The notes: generated by a model not told the origin, from the sequence alone. Counted from the first letter of the stretch, positions 9,441-19,628 are shown. The stretch: 64,000 bases of DNA from Gemmatimonadota bacterium (GCA_003169895.1 PNAE01000007.1:799625-863624); one strand, 5' to 3'. A program made the numbers and translations.

Positions 9441-11254
9441 GCCTTTTGCTCCTCGATCGCCTGCTGCAGCTCGGCGGGCAACGGCGGGATCGGCTGTCGG
9501 ACGAGCTGCATCGCTCCATCCGTCCCCTTGGTCAGCACGATGTTGCACCCGGCGAACGCGGGGTCCTTGTCCGGATAGTCGTCGCGAAAATGGCCGCCGC
9601 GGCTTTCGCGGCGCTCGAGCGCGGCTCGGGTGATCGCTTCGGATACCGCCATCAGGTTGGGGAGATCCATCGCGGTGTGCCAGCCCGGATTGTATTCGCG
9701 ATTGCCCGCGACGCCGACTGCCGACACGCGCCGAGCCAGTGCGGCGAGGCCGTCCAACGCACCCCGCATCTCGTCTTCCCGGCGGACGATGCCGACGAGG
9801 TCCTGCATCATCACCTGCAGATCACGCTGGATATCATACGGTCCTTCACCGCCGGCAACGCGATCGAACGGGGCGAGCGCGGCGCGTGCCACGCGATCGA
9901 CTTCGCCGGCATCAACCCGTCCCGCGTCGTGCCGTTGCGCGAATTGCGCCGCATGCTCGCCGGCGCGTTTGCCGAACACCAGCAGGTCCGACAGGGAGTT
10001 GCCGCCGAGGCGATTGGCGCCGTGCAGCCCGGCGGCGCATTCCCCGGCAGCAAACAGGCCTGGCAGAGTCGTCATCTGGGTATCGCCGTCGACCCGGATC
10101 CCGCCCATCATGTAGTGCGTCGTTGGCCCGATCTCCATCGGTTCGCTGGTGATGTCGATGTCCGCCAGTTGCTTGAACTGATGGTACATGCTGGGGAGCT
10201 TCTTCCGGATGTGCTCGGCCGCGTTGGGCAGCTTCTCCCTGATCCACGCGATGTCGAGATAGACCCCGCCATGCGGTGATCCCCGCCCGGCACGGACCTC
10301 GCGCATGATGCATCGCGCGACATGGTCGCGCGTGAGCAGTTCCGGCGGGCGCCGCGCATTCTTGTCGCCCTGAACGTATCGCCATCCTTCCTCGGGCGTG
10401 TCGGCAGTCTGGCTGCGATAGTTCTCGGGGATGTCATCGAACATGAAGCGGCGGCCTTCGCTGTTGCGCAGCACGCCGCCCTCGCCGCGCACCGCTTCGG
10501 TGACCAAGAGACCCCGCACGCTCAGTGGCCACACCATGCCGGTAGGATGGAACTGCACGAACTCCATATCCTGCAGTGCCGCGCCGGCGTTGTAGGCGAG
10601 CATTTGCCCGTCGGCGGTGTATTCCCAGCTATTGCTGGTCACGCTGAACGCGCGACCCACGCCACCGGTCGCCAGTATGACCGCCCTCGCGTGGAACAGA
10701 CGGAAACGCCCATGTTCGCGGTCGTACGCGACGGCGCCGCACACGCGGTTGCCGTCGGTGAGTAGCGCGATGACAGTGACTTCCATGTGGACGTCGATGC
10801 CGAGGTGGACGGCGTGATCCTGCAGCGTGCGGATCATCTCGAGGCCGGTGCGATCGCCCACGTGGGCGAGGCGGGGATACCGGTGCCCACCGAAGTTGCG
10901 CTGCAGGATCCGGCCATCCGGGGTGCGGTCGAATACGGCACCCCAGGCTTCGAGCTCATTGACCCGCGCGGGTGCTTCCTTCGCGTGAATCTCCGCCATC
11001 CGCCAGTTATTGAGATACTGCCCGCCGCGCATCGTGTCGGCGAAGTGCACCCGCCAGTTGTCGCGGTCATCCACGTTACCGAGGGCGGCGGCCACGCCGC
11101 CCTCGGCCATCACGGTGTGGGCCTTGCCGAGCAGCGACTTGCACACCACCCCGACCCGGACGCCGCCGGCAGCCGCCTCGATCGCCGCGCGCAACCCGGC
11201 GCCGCCCGCTCCGATGACCAGCACGTCATGCTCGAATGTCTCGACGTCAGCCAT
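9437..11254 (-). CDS. sdhA: succinate dehydrogenase flavoprotein subunit
   Basis: 605-aa FAD subunit that oxidises succinate to fumarate. A dinucleotide-binding GAGGAGLRAAIEAAAGG occurs at the N-terminus. KAHTVMAEGG carries the His expected to bind FAD covalently, and HPTGM and RGEGGVLRN active-site segments are present. ATG 11254 overlaps the stop of the membrane anchor gene by 4 nt, and its own stop overlaps sdhB by 4 nt, giving tight translational coupling in the order anchor-sdhA-sdhB. The frame runs 105 codons further upstream into the anchor gene, which is spurious. Confidence 0.96.
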   Translation of the reverse strand: MADVETFEHDVLVIGAGGAGLRAAIEAAAGGVRVGVVCKSLLGKAHTVMAEGGVAAALGNVDDRDNWRVHFADTMRGGQYLNNWRMAEIHAKEAPARVNELEAWGAVFDRTPDGRILQRNFGGHRYPRLAHVGDRTGLEMIRTLQDHAVHLGIDVHMEVTVIALLTDGNRVCGAVAYDREHGRFRLFHARAVILATGGVGRAFSVTSNSWEYTADGQMLAYNAGAALQDMEFVQFHPTGMVWPLSVRGLLVTEAVRGEGGVLRNSEGRRFMFDDIPENYRSQTADTPEEGWRYVQGDKNARRPPELLTRDHVARCIMREVRAGRGSPHGGVYLDIAWIREKLPNAAEHIRKKLPSMYHQFKQLADIDITSEPMEIGPTTHYMMGGIRVDGDTQMTTLPGLFAAGECAAGLHGANRLGGNSLSDLLVFGKRAGEHAAQFAQRHDAGRVDAGEVDRVARAALAPFDRVAGGEGPYDIQRDLQVMMQDLVGIVRREDEMRGALDGLAALARRVSAVGVAGNREYNPGWHTAMDLPNLMAVSEAITRAALERRESRGGHFRDDYPDKDPAFAGCNIVLTKGTDGAMQLVRQPIPPLPAELQQAIEEQKA

Positions 11255-12054
11255 CAGATCAGTCTCCAGTCGGTCCAGACGCCCAATGAGCAGAGACGAA
11301 TGTACAGGTCGGCGAACATCACCATCACGAGGGACAGCCGTGCCCACTGCATGTGGTTGCGGTTGAGGCAGCTGGAGCAATCGTATACCGCCTGCCGCAC
11401 TGGACGCTCCGCAATGCGGTCCAGGATTCCGCCCACCATGTGCCGCAACGAGTGGCATCCGAGCGTGTAGCCACCGAGCAGTGTCACGTTCACGGCCAGT
11501 ACCAGGGTGCCGACGCCGATCCCGAACGTGCGATGACCAGTGGCATCGGTGAACCACATCGCGTCCCACACGTCGCGCAGCAGGATCACCAGGAAGAGGA
11601 TGGCGAAGTAGAGGAAGAAGCGATGCACGTTCTGCAGGATCAGCGGAAAGTGGCGCTCTCCCCGATACGACGATCGCGGCTCACCAACGGCACAATTCGG
11701 GGGATCGGCCCAGAAAGCCTTGTAATAGGCACCGCGGTAGTAGTAACAGGTGAACCGGAAGCCGCCCGGTGCCCAGAGGATCAGGATCGCCGGTGAGAAC
11801 AGCAGCCACGACGGCCACCAGCCCGGCCTGGGGCCGAACCAGGCGTGCGCCGAATCACCGAACAGCTCCGGCGAGTAGAACGGCGAGAGATACGGTCCGT
11901 AGGTGTAGTGATTGCCCTGCAGCGCGGCCCAGGTGGAATAGACGATGAAGGTGCTGAACAGGAGGAAGATGACGGCCGGCTGGATCCACCACGCATCGGT
12001 GCGCTTCGTCTCGCCGAAGCGGCGCGGCGCGATCGGCAGCGACACGTGAGCCAT
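11254..12054 (-). CDS. sdhC: succinate dehydrogenase membrane anchor with Cys/His motif
   Basis: 266-aa polytopic subunit, about five membrane helices, anchoring SdhAB and handling quinone. It is a single long anchor rather than the short SdhC plus SdhD of enterobacteria, resembling the mycobacterial Sdh1-type anchor. Conserved-looking metal ligands stand out: Cys200-His201, His205, Cys226-x-x-Cys229 and His234. Two further Cys are at 103 and 121. Spacing resembles a Rieske-like 2Cys/2His set. It is first in the sdh operon and overlaps sdhA by 4 nt. No separate SdhD candidate is nearby. Confidence 0.88.
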   Translation of the reverse strand: MAHVSLPIAPRRFGETKRTDAWWIQPAVIFLLFSTFIVYSTWAALQGNHYTYGPYLSPFYSPELFGDSAHAWFGPRPGWWPSWLLFSPAILILWAPGGFRFTCYYYRGAYYKAFWADPPNCAVGEPRSSYRGERHFPLILQNVHRFFLYFAILFLVILLRDVWDAMWFTDATGHRTFGIGVGTLVLAVNVTLLGGYTLGCHSLRHMVGGILDRIAERPVRQAVYDCSSCLNRNHMQWARLSLVMVMFADLYIRLCSLGVWTDWRLI

Positions 12055-12211
12055 CGTGGGTCATCCTGGTGACTGGAAGACCCCCAACTTGTAGCGCGTC
12101 GCCCCGACCGGCAAGAGGCCGGGATCATCAGTTCCGCCTGAATCGTATTGCATGCTCTATTCAGCGATCAGCGTTCCGCAGCCTCCTCGGAGGATCGGTA
12201 CCTTCACGCGC

Positions 12212-12676
12212 TCACTTCTTGGCGACAACGCTGACCGAACCGTTGTTTTCCAGCACCGCGTAGTGCACCTCTTCGACGGACGCGCAACCCGCCTGACGCA
12301 GCGCTGCGTTGAGTTCGTGACGGGTCATGCGAGCTTCGTTGAGCGCCGCCGCGATCAGGCTGCCGTTGTGGATCAGCAACTGGGGGCGACCTTCGACCAG
12401 CGCCTCGATCCGCTTGCTGCGATAGGTCAGCATCGCGACGACATAGTTGAGGGCGATGAGTGTCGATGCTGCAATCAGCCCACCGATCAGCGAATTATCG
12501 CCGGCGTTCATCGAATTCTGCACTGCGTTCGACAGCACCAGCAGCAGCACGAGATCGAACGGCGCCAGCTGCCCGACCTGCCGCTTGCCGGTAACGCGCA
12601 GCAGCACGATCAGGAAGGCATAGACGACAACGGAGCGCACCACCAACTCCCACCACGGCACGGCGATGTGCCACAT
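12212..12676 (-). CDS. DUF421/YetF-like membrane protein
   Basis: 154 aa. Three N-terminal membrane helices (about 12-30, 37-55, 63-85) precede a cytosolic DUF421 domain with the TGKRQVGQLAPFDLVLLLVLSNAVQNSM signature region and the GRPQLLIHNG strand. Family members are small membrane proteins of unknown biochemical role. ATG 12676 has a GGAGG site 7 nt upstream. The 157-bp gap to the sdh start holds no recognised gene. Confidence 0.88.
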   Translation of the reverse strand: MWHIAVPWWELVVRSVVVYAFLIVLLRVTGKRQVGQLAPFDLVLLLVLSNAVQNSMNAGDNSLIGGLIAASTLIALNYVVAMLTYRSKRIEALVEGRPQLLIHNGSLIAAALNEARMTRHELNAALRQAGCASVEEVHYAVLENNGSVSVVAKK

Positions 12677-12721
12677 GTCAGCCTCCTGATGAGTCTCGGG
12701 ACGGACGAATAGTACGAGGAA

Positions 12722-12756
12722 GGGAGACGAGAGACGAGCGACGTCCCTCGTCTCCC
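12722..12756. repeat. GGGAGACGAG hairpin after the ADOP permease
   Basis: A 10-bp perfect stem (12722-12731 with 12747-12756) encloses 15 nt that contain another GACGAG unit. It lies 5 nt beyond the stop of the minus-strand permease, where a transcription terminator would be expected, but lacks a T-tract. Confidence 0.75.
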
Positions 12757-12761
12757 GCTGT

Positions 12762-15503
12762 TTAGCGCCGCAACGCCTCGGTCGGCTCGACGCGCGATGC
12801 TTGCCGTGCCGGCAGCCAGCTCGCCACCAATGCCGCGACGCCGACGACCACGACGATCCCGACGTAGGTGACCGGATCGGTCGGTGCGACCTCGAACAGC
12901 AGCGTCCTGAGCAGCCGTGTCAGCGCGAACGCGGCTGCCAGGCCGATCGCAGCACCAATCGTGACAAGCACGGCGCCTTCCCGCACGATCATCCGGAGGA
13001 CCCTCGTGCGGTCGGCGCCGAGCGCGATGCGGATGCCGATTTCGCGGGTGCGCTGTGCCACGCCAAACGACATCACGCCATAGATCCCCATGAACGCGAG
13101 GCCTAGCGCGATGACCGCGAACAGGGTCAGCAAGGTCGCGCTGAAACGCGCCTGCGACGTTGCGGCCCCCACCCGTTCGCTCATGGTGCGGATGTCGAAG
13201 ACTGGATCGAGCGGCGCGATGACGTGCAGGGTCCGGCGTGCACTCGCCACCACGGTGAGCGGATTCCCCGCGGTGCGCAGGAAAATCATCATTCGCGACA
13301 CGCGGGCCTGATTGTACGAAATGTATGTGTCAGGCGCGGCCGCAGAATTGACCGTGCCGAACCGCACATCGCCGACGATACCGATCACCGTGGCTCCAGC
13401 GTCAAAGCCGCCCTGGAACACCTTCACCGTCTTGCCGACCGGATCTTCGTTGGGGAAGTACTTGCGAGCGGCTGCCTCGTTGATGACCACCACCTTGGGG
13501 CCACCGAGGCGATCGTCGGTGGTGAACAGTCGGCCGCGCTTGACCGGCACGCGCATGGTGCCGAACCAACTGGGCGACACCCAGTGCACGCCGACCATCG
13601 CATTCCCGGTAACGGTCTGGGGTCGGTCGGGGAACGTCATGATGGTGGCGTTGCAACCCCCATTCAGCGGCGGGCAGTCGGCGAGGGCGACCTGCAGCAC
13701 GCCTGGTACGGCGGCGAGGGCTGATTGCACCTCTTGGTAGAAGCCAGGCATCGAGTCGGGTGCTACTACTCCGGGCGGAACGCTGAGTCGCAGCGTGAGG
13801 ACCCGGTCGGAATCGAAGCCGGGATTCACGCCCATCAAGTTGCGTAGGCTCCGGAGCATCAGGCCCGAGCCGGCGAGCAGCATCAGCGCCAGCGCGACTT
13901 CCGCCACGACCAGGATGCGCCTCGTCGCGCCCAGGCGTACCCCGCCGAGTCCGGAGCCCGAACTGCCATCCTTGAGTTCCGCGGTGAGCTGCGGCCTGGT
14001 CGCCTGAAGCGCCGGCACGAGTCCGAAGAACACCCCAACGAACAGGGTGACGGCAAAGGTGAAGACCAGGGCGCGCGGGTCGAGGCGGATCGACTCGAAC
14101 CCGGAGCCGCCGATCCCACTGGCAAGCCCCTGCGCACTCAGCGCATCGGCGTCGTTCAGCGTGCGCAACAGGTGCGTACCCCACCAACCCACCAGCACGC
14201 TCGCGGTACCTCCGGCGAGCGCGAGCAGCAGGCTTTCGGTCAGGAGCAACCGCACCAGGCGAGCCCTTCCGGCGCCGATGGCGAGTCGGACCGCGATTTC
14301 CTGGCGTCGTGACGACGCCCGGCCGAGCAGCAGGTTGGCGAGGTTGACGCAGGCGATCAGCAGCACTATCCCCACCGCGACGAACAGCACGAGCAGGGAA
14401 CGCCGAACCGTCGCCGCGACCCGGATGGTGTCAAGGGGACGAGCGACAGCGCTCCACTTGTCGGCCGTGCCCGTGGTGAACATTCCCTTGCCGAACGGGT
14501 AGGCGTCATACACGCGCTCGCCGAGGATCCGGGCTTCACTCGCGGCCCGGCCCGGCATGACCCCCGGCTTGAGCCGGCCGATCATGGTGTACTCGAGCGA
14601 CCACGCCTGCGCCGCCGCGAGTTCGTCCGTCGGCCTGGCTGTCACCGGAATCAACACGTCGGCCTTGCCCGACAGGCCGAGGAACGTCGGCGGTAGCACG
14701 CCGATGATTTCGTAGGCGTCACTGTCGATGTGGATGAACTTGCCGACCACATTCGGGTCGGCTTGGAACCGGCGCTGCCAGAGGGAGTTGCTGATGAGCG
14801 CCCGCTTGGGCGCATCGCCGCTGATCGAGTCCTGTTCGGCGGGAAAATCATGTCCCATCGTGATACGGACCCCGAGCGTCGTCAGGTAGGCAGCCGTCAC
14901 TGATTCGATCGAGATTCGGTCGGGGTCGGCGCCTGTCAACGTTGCCGGCATCGTCGCCATAAGGGCCACCGAGCTGTAGGAGCGCTGCGCATTGCGATAG
15001 ACCTGGAACTTGGGCCACGACCACTGCGTCGGCCCGCCGGAGGTCGAGGTGAGTGCGATATCGGATAGGCGGCTGGGATTGTTGAACGGCAGGGCGCGCA
15101 GCAAAAGGGCGTCGACTGCGGAAAAGATCGCGGTGTTGGCGCCGATCCCGATTGCCAGCGTGAAAACCGCAACCACGGCGAAGCCAGGGCGCCGCATCAG
15201 GCCGCGTACCGCATAGCGCACGTCGTGCATCAGGTCATCGATGCGTTCGCGCATTGCCATCCGTTGCTCCTTCCATACTGCCGACCGGCCAAGCCGGTCG
15301 AGGGTTTCAGGCAGTGACGTACCCAGGCGCCGCATCGCTTCGGCGCGCGCACCCTCCGGCGTCATGCCGCGGGCGATGAAGTGCGCCACCCGTGCATCGA
15401 GGTGAAAACGCAACTCTTCGTCCATCTGCTCGCGGATCGAGTCGCCACGGCGGACGGCAAGCCGGAACAGGCGCCGGACACCGGCGCGGATCGGGCCGGT
15501 CAT
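12762..15503 (-). CDS. ADOP/MacB-type ABC transporter permease
   Basis: 913-aa membrane protein of the FtsX-like permease family. An N-terminal cytosolic segment (about residues 1-90, with the [24 protein letters not shown] pattern) is followed by two MacB-type repeats: helix [23 protein letters not shown], a large periplasmic MacB_PCD domain, three helices, a second periplasmic domain and a final helix triplet. Proteins of this layout work without an obvious dedicated ATPase next door; one is not seen here. It begins 10 bp after the PadR gene, so the two are co-transcribed. Substrate unknown. Confidence 0.92.
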   Translation of the reverse strand: MTGPIRAGVRRLFRLAVRRGDSIREQMDEELRFHLDARVAHFIARGMTPEGARAEAMRRLGTSLPETLDRLGRSAVWKEQRMAMRERIDDLMHDVRYAVRGLMRRPGFAVVAVFTLAIGIGANTAIFSAVDALLLRALPFNNPSRLSDIALTSTSGGPTQWSWPKFQVYRNAQRSYSSVALMATMPATLTGADPDRISIESVTAAYLTTLGVRITMGHDFPAEQDSISGDAPKRALISNSLWQRRFQADPNVVGKFIHIDSDAYEIIGVLPPTFLGLSGKADVLIPVTARPTDELAAAQAWSLEYTMIGRLKPGVMPGRAASEARILGERVYDAYPFGKGMFTTGTADKWSAVARPLDTIRVAATVRRSLLVLFVAVGIVLLIACVNLANLLLGRASSRRQEIAVRLAIGAGRARLVRLLLTESLLLALAGGTASVLVGWWGTHLLRTLNDADALSAQGLASGIGGSGFESIRLDPRALVFTFAVTLFVGVFFGLVPALQATRPQLTAELKDGSSGSGLGGVRLGATRRILVVAEVALALMLLAGSGLMLRSLRNLMGVNPGFDSDRVLTLRLSVPPGVVAPDSMPGFYQEVQSALAAVPGVLQVALADCPPLNGGCNATIMTFPDRPQTVTGNAMVGVHWVSPSWFGTMRVPVKRGRLFTTDDRLGGPKVVVINEAAARKYFPNEDPVGKTVKVFQGGFDAGATVIGIVGDVRFGTVNSAAAPDTYISYNQARVSRMMIFLRTAGNPLTVVASARRTLHVIAPLDPVFDIRTMSERVGAATSQARFSATLLTLFAVIALGLAFMGIYGVMSFGVAQRTREIGIRIALGADRTRVLRMIVREGAVLVTIGAAIGLAAAFALTRLLRTLLFEVAPTDPVTYVGIVVVVGVAALVASWLPARQASRVEPTEALRR

Positions 15504-15513
15504 CGGCCGGAAT

Positions 15514-15849
15514 TCACGCCGGATGCTCGGCGAGGATCGCCATCACGGTGCGGGCGTACCGCACCAGGGAAGCGGACTCGCTGCGAAGATGGGCCCGGCC
15601 GGTTGCGGTGAGCATGTAATACCGTGCCCGGCGGTTGTTTTCGGTGATCCCCCACTCGGCCCTGATCAACAGCCGTTCTTCCATCCGATGGAGCGCCTGA
15701 TAGAGGGCACCGTCGTCGACCGCCAGATAGCCGGCCGAATGGTCTTCCAGCCAGACGGTGATCTCGAAGCCGTGCATGGCGCCCCAACACAGGGATTTGA
15801 GTACGAGGACGTCGAGAGTCCCCTTGAGGAGCGGTGTGGGCTGTGCCAT
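15514..15849 (-). CDS. PadR-family transcriptional regulator
   Basis: 111-aa winged-helix repressor ([14 protein letters not shown]...[13 protein letters not shown]...[17 protein letters not shown]...[13 protein letters not shown]), the standard PadR domain with a short C-terminal dimerisation helix. It directly precedes an ADOP permease and probably regulates both. An imperfect inverted repeat sits just before its start codon. Confidence 0.94.
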   Translation of the reverse strand: MAQPTPLLKGTLDVLVLKSLCWGAMHGFEITVWLEDHSAGYLAVDDGALYQALHRMEERLLIRAEWGITENNRRARYYMLTATGRAHLRSESASLVRYARTVMAILAEHPA

Positions 15850-15851
15850 CA

Positions 15852-15891
15852 GATCTCCTGAGTGTCTTACCCTAGATTCTCAGGGAGAATA
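15852..15891. promoter_or_regulatory. candidate PadR operator
   Basis: Just upstream of the PadR start are inverted elements: TCTCCTGAG facing CTCAGGGAGA, and the nested ATTCTC-AGG-GAGAAT. The position matches autoregulation by the adjacent PadR protein. The symmetry is weaker than at the second PadR locus (28134-28172) and the sequence differs. Confidence 0.45.
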
Positions 15892-15913
15892 AACGGTCGC
15901 AGAAGCGGGCGTG

Positions 15914-15931
15914 AACAAGAGACGAGAGGCG
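15914..15931. repeat. single GAGACGAGAGG heptamer remnant
   Basis: One partial copy of the GAGACGA repeat, preceded by GAACAAG as in other copies. It lies in the 151-bp gap between the PadR gene and the small DUF1328 gene. No partner arm is seen. Confidence 0.5.
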
Positions 15932-16000
15932 GGATGTCCAACCGGTGCGGTCGTGTGCGTCTCCTCCAGCGTGACTCACTGACTCCCAGGGGAGGGACAC

Positions 16001-16180
16001 ATGTTGCGCTGGGCACTGGCATTTCTGATCGTGGCGGTCGTGGCCGCGTTGTTCGGCTTCGGCGGCCTAGCTGCCGCGTCGGCCGGGATCGCGAAAATCC
16101 TGTTCCTGATCTTCCTGATCGGGTTTCTGGTCACGCTGGTGGTAGGGCTCGCGGCGGGCCAGCGGGTTCCCCCACCATAG
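16001..16180 (+). CDS. DUF1328 small membrane protein
   Basis: 59 aa, two hydrophobic helices, beginning [22 protein letters not shown] and containing [23 protein letters not shown], the characteristic DUF1328 (YtjA-like) sequence. A strong GGAGGG ribosome site lies 5-10 nt upstream of ATG 16001. The family is often found among stress-associated genes; function is not established. Confidence 0.92.
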   Translation: MLRWALAFLIVAVVAALFGFGGLAAASAGIAKILFLIFLIGFLVTLVVGLAAGQRVPPP

Positions 16181-16224
16181 GCGGCGGGCGGGGCAGGCGG
16201 GCAGGATGATGACAGCCGGCATGG

Positions 16225-16665
16225 TCACGGGGGCAGCGATCGGCCTCCCGACTCGTCCGCTGCTCCGTTCCTCTCCTCTGCCTCGTCGTCAAGGTGTTCC
16301 TCTTTCACCTGGATGTTGATCCGCTCGTCCTTGATGTCGAGGCGTAGCCGGTTGAACACGCTCATGTACTGATTGGATACCCACACCAGTGCAAACCCGG
16401 CGATCACGAAACCACGCCAACCCGGCAGGAGAAGCCTGTACCCGGTGATGGCGAGGAACGCCGCGCTTACATAGTGGCTGAAGCAGTACTCGCAGGTGAG
16501 CAGGTAGAAGAACTTTCGCTGGTACCAATGGCGGCAGCGCTCGCTGCGCCGGACACAGAACTCCCTCGGTTCACGGAACACTTCCTCATGGGTGATGGTC
16601 CACGCCACGCACGCGACGGGGATGGCGAGTACGAACAGCCAGGCGATCTGAGTCCCGAGCGACAT
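16225..16665 (-). CDS. membrane protein of unknown function
   Basis: 146 aa from ATG 16665, which has AGGA 6 nt upstream; an ATG 17 codons earlier lacks a ribosome site. It starts with a membrane helix (GTQIAWLFVLAIPVACVAW). A Cys-bearing segment (FCVRRSERCRHWYQRKFFYLLTCEYCFSHY) leads into two further helices, and the C-terminus is acidic (KEEHLDDEAEERNGAADE). The CEYC pair is suggestive of a metal or thiol site but no family was recognised. Convergent with the DUF1328 gene, 44 bp apart. Confidence 0.72.
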   Translation of the reverse strand: MSLGTQIAWLFVLAIPVACVAWTITHEEVFREPREFCVRRSERCRHWYQRKFFYLLTCEYCFSHYVSAAFLAITGYRLLLPGWRGFVIAGFALVWVSNQYMSVFNRLRLDIKDERINIQVKEEHLDDEAEERNGAADESGGRSLPP

Positions 16666-16774
16666 GAAGGATCCTGGGCGAGATGGGGAATATTCATAAT
16701 GACTGCCGGTACTCATTCAGGGACACAGATGGCCGGGAGATCGCCCGGCGCTTTGCTCGCGGACCGCCCTGAAA

Positions 16775-18664
16775 TCAGCGCCCCGGATGGCCGAGTGCGC
16801 GCAGCATCGCTTGCGAGAGCCCTTGCCGGGACAAAAGCATGTCGCGCCAGGGATCGCTCCTCGGGGGATGCGCCCGAATGGTCAGCAACGTGAACTCGTC
16901 GCCGGCAGTCACCCGGCCGAGCGCGGACCATGGTATCGGCGCCGATACGCCGGCGGTCGCCCGGGCCCGCGTCGACCACGGCGCCACCGCCGTCGCTCCG
17001 CGGGTGTTCCGCAGCCAGTCGACGAAGATCAATCCCTTCCGGGCGGTCTTGCGGGATTTCGAGATGAACCGCTCGGGGAATTCCGCCTGCATGTGTTCCG
17101 CGACCGCCTGGGCGAAACCGCTGGCTTCGTCCCAGCTCTGCCGCCGGGCGATCGGGACGACGACGTGCAGTCCTTTCCCGCCGCTGGTCTTGAGCCAGCT
17201 ATCCAGGCCCAGCCCCTCGAGCAAACCATGCAGGCCACGGGTTGCTTCCTTCACGTCGTTCCAGCTCACGCCCGGGCCCGGGTCGAGATCGAAGATGATG
17301 CGGTCCGGTCGCTCCGGGTCATCGGCCCGCGAGCCCCACGGATGGATCTCCACCACGCCCCACTGCACGAGCGTCACCAGGCCTTCGACATCGTGGATCA
17401 CGACGTGCGGATGCTTCTTGCCGTCGCTTTGCAGGATGTCGACGGTGTCGATCGACGGTGGCCGGGTTCCGGTCCAGTGCTTCTGGAAGAAGCATTGACT
17501 CGAGCTTCCCTCGGGACAGCGCACCAGCGACAGTGGACGCGCGGCGACGTGTGGTAGCATGACCGCGGCGACACGCTTGAAGTGTTCCGCGAGTTCGAGC
17601 TTTGTGATGCCGGATTTCGGAAAGATCACCCGGTCCGGGTGCGAGATGCGGACGCCGGCGACGGTCGCTTCGGGGGCGCCGGTCGGTGGCTTCCGGGATG
17701 TTGTTCTAGGCAGCTTCGGCTCCTCTCGTCGCACTTCCGATACCAGCTTGTCCTCGCGGATCCCCTGAAACACCGGATGACGCAGCAAACCGTCTCCCGT
17801 CCACTCGGTGAAGGCGACTTCCACCACCAGGCGCGGCGCAGTCCACTGCACCGTTCCGGGGATCCCGGCGGGCCGGACGTGGAGCGGCGTGCCGGATCGC
17901 TTCAACCGGGCAAGCCGCGCAGCCAGGCGGTGTAGCACGTCATCCGGCATGCCGGACCCGACGCGACCAGCGTAGCGAAGCCCATCCTTGTCATTGACCG
18001 CCAGGAGCAGCGATCCGATCCCGGCGCGCGCTCCCTTGGGCGGCGTGAATCCGACCACGGCGAATTCCTGGCGGTGTCCGCACTTCACCTTGATCCACGC
18101 TGGTCCGCGACCGCTGGTGTACGCGGCATCGAGTCGCTTGCCGATGATTCCTTCGAGTCCGGATCGGCAGGCGGTCTTGAGCAACGCCGGCCCGGTTCCG
18201 TGGAGCTGCTGCCCCAGGCGCATGGGGCCGCGGCTTGTCGCGCGGGCCTTGCGCAGCACCCGCTCGAGCCGATTCCGCCGCTCGACCAGCGGCAGGTCAC
18301 GCAGGTCTTTGCCGTCGAGATACAGCAGGTCGAACGCAAAGAACGTCAGCTCCTGCTCGTGTGCCGCGTCGAGGCTCTGCTGCAGCAGTGAAAACCTCGA
18401 CCTCCCGGATGCATCGAGCACCACGACTTCCCCGTCAAAGGTGGCCGACACGATCGGCAACGCACCCAGGCGCCTCGCCAGTTCGGGGAAACGGTCCGTC
18501 CAGTCCTTGCCGCGACGCGTCAACAGCCGGGCGTTGCCGTCGCGCAGCTGCGCCTGCAGTCGATAGCCGTCGTACTTGATCTCGAAGATCCATGCCGAGC
18601 CGCTGGGCGCGGTCTCGACCAGGGTGGCGAGCTGTGGTGGGATGAACGCCTGCCGCGCGGTCAC
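16775..18664 (-). CDS. ligD: LigD-type ATP-dependent DNA ligase/polymerase
   Basis: 629-aa non-homologous end-joining enzyme. The N-terminal ligase domain has the adenylation lysine in EIKYDGYR (Lys30). The DGEVVVLD and LRYAGRVGSG segments follow. The C-terminal half (about 330-629) is the archaeo-eukaryotic primase-like polymerase domain, beginning ISHPDRVIFPKSG and containing the DLDPGPG metal-binding Asp pair. The 3'-phosphoesterase domain found in many LigD proteins is missing. GTG 18664 overlaps the Ku stop by 4 nt. Its C-terminus ends near 16775 with a normal SRQGLSQAMLRALGHP ending. Confidence 0.95.
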   Translation of the reverse strand: MTARQAFIPPQLATLVETAPSGSAWIFEIKYDGYRLQAQLRDGNARLLTRRGKDWTDRFPELARRLGALPIVSATFDGEVVVLDASGRSRFSLLQQSLDAAHEQELTFFAFDLLYLDGKDLRDLPLVERRNRLERVLRKARATSRGPMRLGQQLHGTGPALLKTACRSGLEGIIGKRLDAAYTSGRGPAWIKVKCGHRQEFAVVGFTPPKGARAGIGSLLLAVNDKDGLRYAGRVGSGMPDDVLHRLAARLARLKRSGTPLHVRPAGIPGTVQWTAPRLVVEVAFTEWTGDGLLRHPVFQGIREDKLVSEVRREEPKLPRTTSRKPPTGAPEATVAGVRISHPDRVIFPKSGITKLELAEHFKRVAAVMLPHVAARPLSLVRCPEGSSSQCFFQKHWTGTRPPSIDTVDILQSDGKKHPHVVIHDVEGLVTLVQWGVVEIHPWGSRADDPERPDRIIFDLDPGPGVSWNDVKEATRGLHGLLEGLGLDSWLKTSGGKGLHVVVPIARRQSWDEASGFAQAVAEHMQAEFPERFISKSRKTARKGLIFVDWLRNTRGATAVAPWSTRARATAGVSAPIPWSALGRVTAGDEFTLLTIRAHPPRSDPWRDMLLSRQGLSQAMLRALGHPGR

Positions 18665-19503
18665 GCGCTCCGCCGCGCTCGCTTCCCGTGAGCCGGCGAC
18701 TTGCCGTGATGTCGCGAGCCACCGTGCTCGCTCACGCTGCGTCGCAGCGCATCCATCAAGTCGATGACCTTCGTCTCGCGCCGTGCGGGCGGACTCTCCT
18801 GCAACGGCTTGGCGCCCTTGGCGCGCTGCTTGACCAGCTTGAGCAGGTCGTCGCGGTATTCGTCACGATAATCCGCGGGCTTCCACCCGGTTTCCATGCC
18901 TTGCACGAGCTTCTTCGCCATCGCGAGTTCCTGCGGCCGCATTGCGCGCCCCATGCCCTTCGGGACGGAGACGCCGACGTCCGCTGGCTTGCGGATCTCC
19001 TCGTCGTAACGCAGCAACTGCGCGACAAGCGCCCCCTCGAACGGATAGACCGCCACGAGATACTGTCGTGTGCGAATCACTACCTGCGCCAAGGCGACTC
19101 GTTGCATCTCCGCCAGCGTGTCGCGGAAGAGCAGGTAGGCCTTTTCACTCCCCTTGATCGGTCCGACAATGTAGGGCTTGGCGTAGTAGATCAACGGGAT
19201 CTCGTTCGCCGCGACGAAGCCGATGACATCGATGCTCTGGGTGACCTTCGGATTGGCCCGCTTGAGGTCCTCGTCTGAGAGGATCACGTAGTGGCTGGAC
19301 GCCACCTCAAAGCCCTTGACGATGTCCTTCTCATCGACCGGCTTGCCGGTGGTCTTGTTGATCTTGAGATACCCGATGCGGGACATGTCTCGCTTGTCGA
19401 GCAGGTCCAGATCAAGCCGCTCCGGTGTTTCGGCATTGTACAGCTCCACGCCGATCGTTACGAGACCGAACCCGATGGCGCCTTTCCAGATCCCGCGGGC
19501 CAT
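18661..19503 (-). CDS. ku: Ku-like DNA end-binding protein
   Basis: 280-aa bacterial Ku that binds double-strand break ends and recruits LigD. The core starts MARGIWKGAIGFGLVTIGVELYNA, includes KGFEV...YVILSDEDLKR and YYAKPYIVGP segments, and ends in a basic His/Lys/Arg tail (HGKSPAHGKRARRSA) typical of DNA-bridging Ku proteins. It is the first gene of the ku-ligD pair, with a GTGA overlap. Divergent from the YggT gene, 125 bp away. Confidence 0.96.
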   Translation of the reverse strand: MARGIWKGAIGFGLVTIGVELYNAETPERLDLDLLDKRDMSRIGYLKINKTTGKPVDEKDIVKGFEVASSHYVILSDEDLKRANPKVTQSIDVIGFVAANEIPLIYYAKPYIVGPIKGSEKAYLLFRDTLAEMQRVALAQVVIRTRQYLVAVYPFEGALVAQLLRYDEEIRKPADVGVSVPKGMGRAMRPQELAMAKKLVQGMETGWKPADYRDEYRDDLLKLVKQRAKGAKPLQESPPARRETKVIDLMDALRRSVSEHGGSRHHGKSPAHGKRARRSA

Positions 19504-19628
19504 ACAGCGCTCCTTGTGTCATCAGGGGACGGCACCGCGCGACGGGGTTTGCACGGCAGCACCGGCCGCCGAGCGTGCATGATCACCGTCCCACGGCGTC
19601 TCCCCTGTGCCTGCAACAGGAGCTTATC

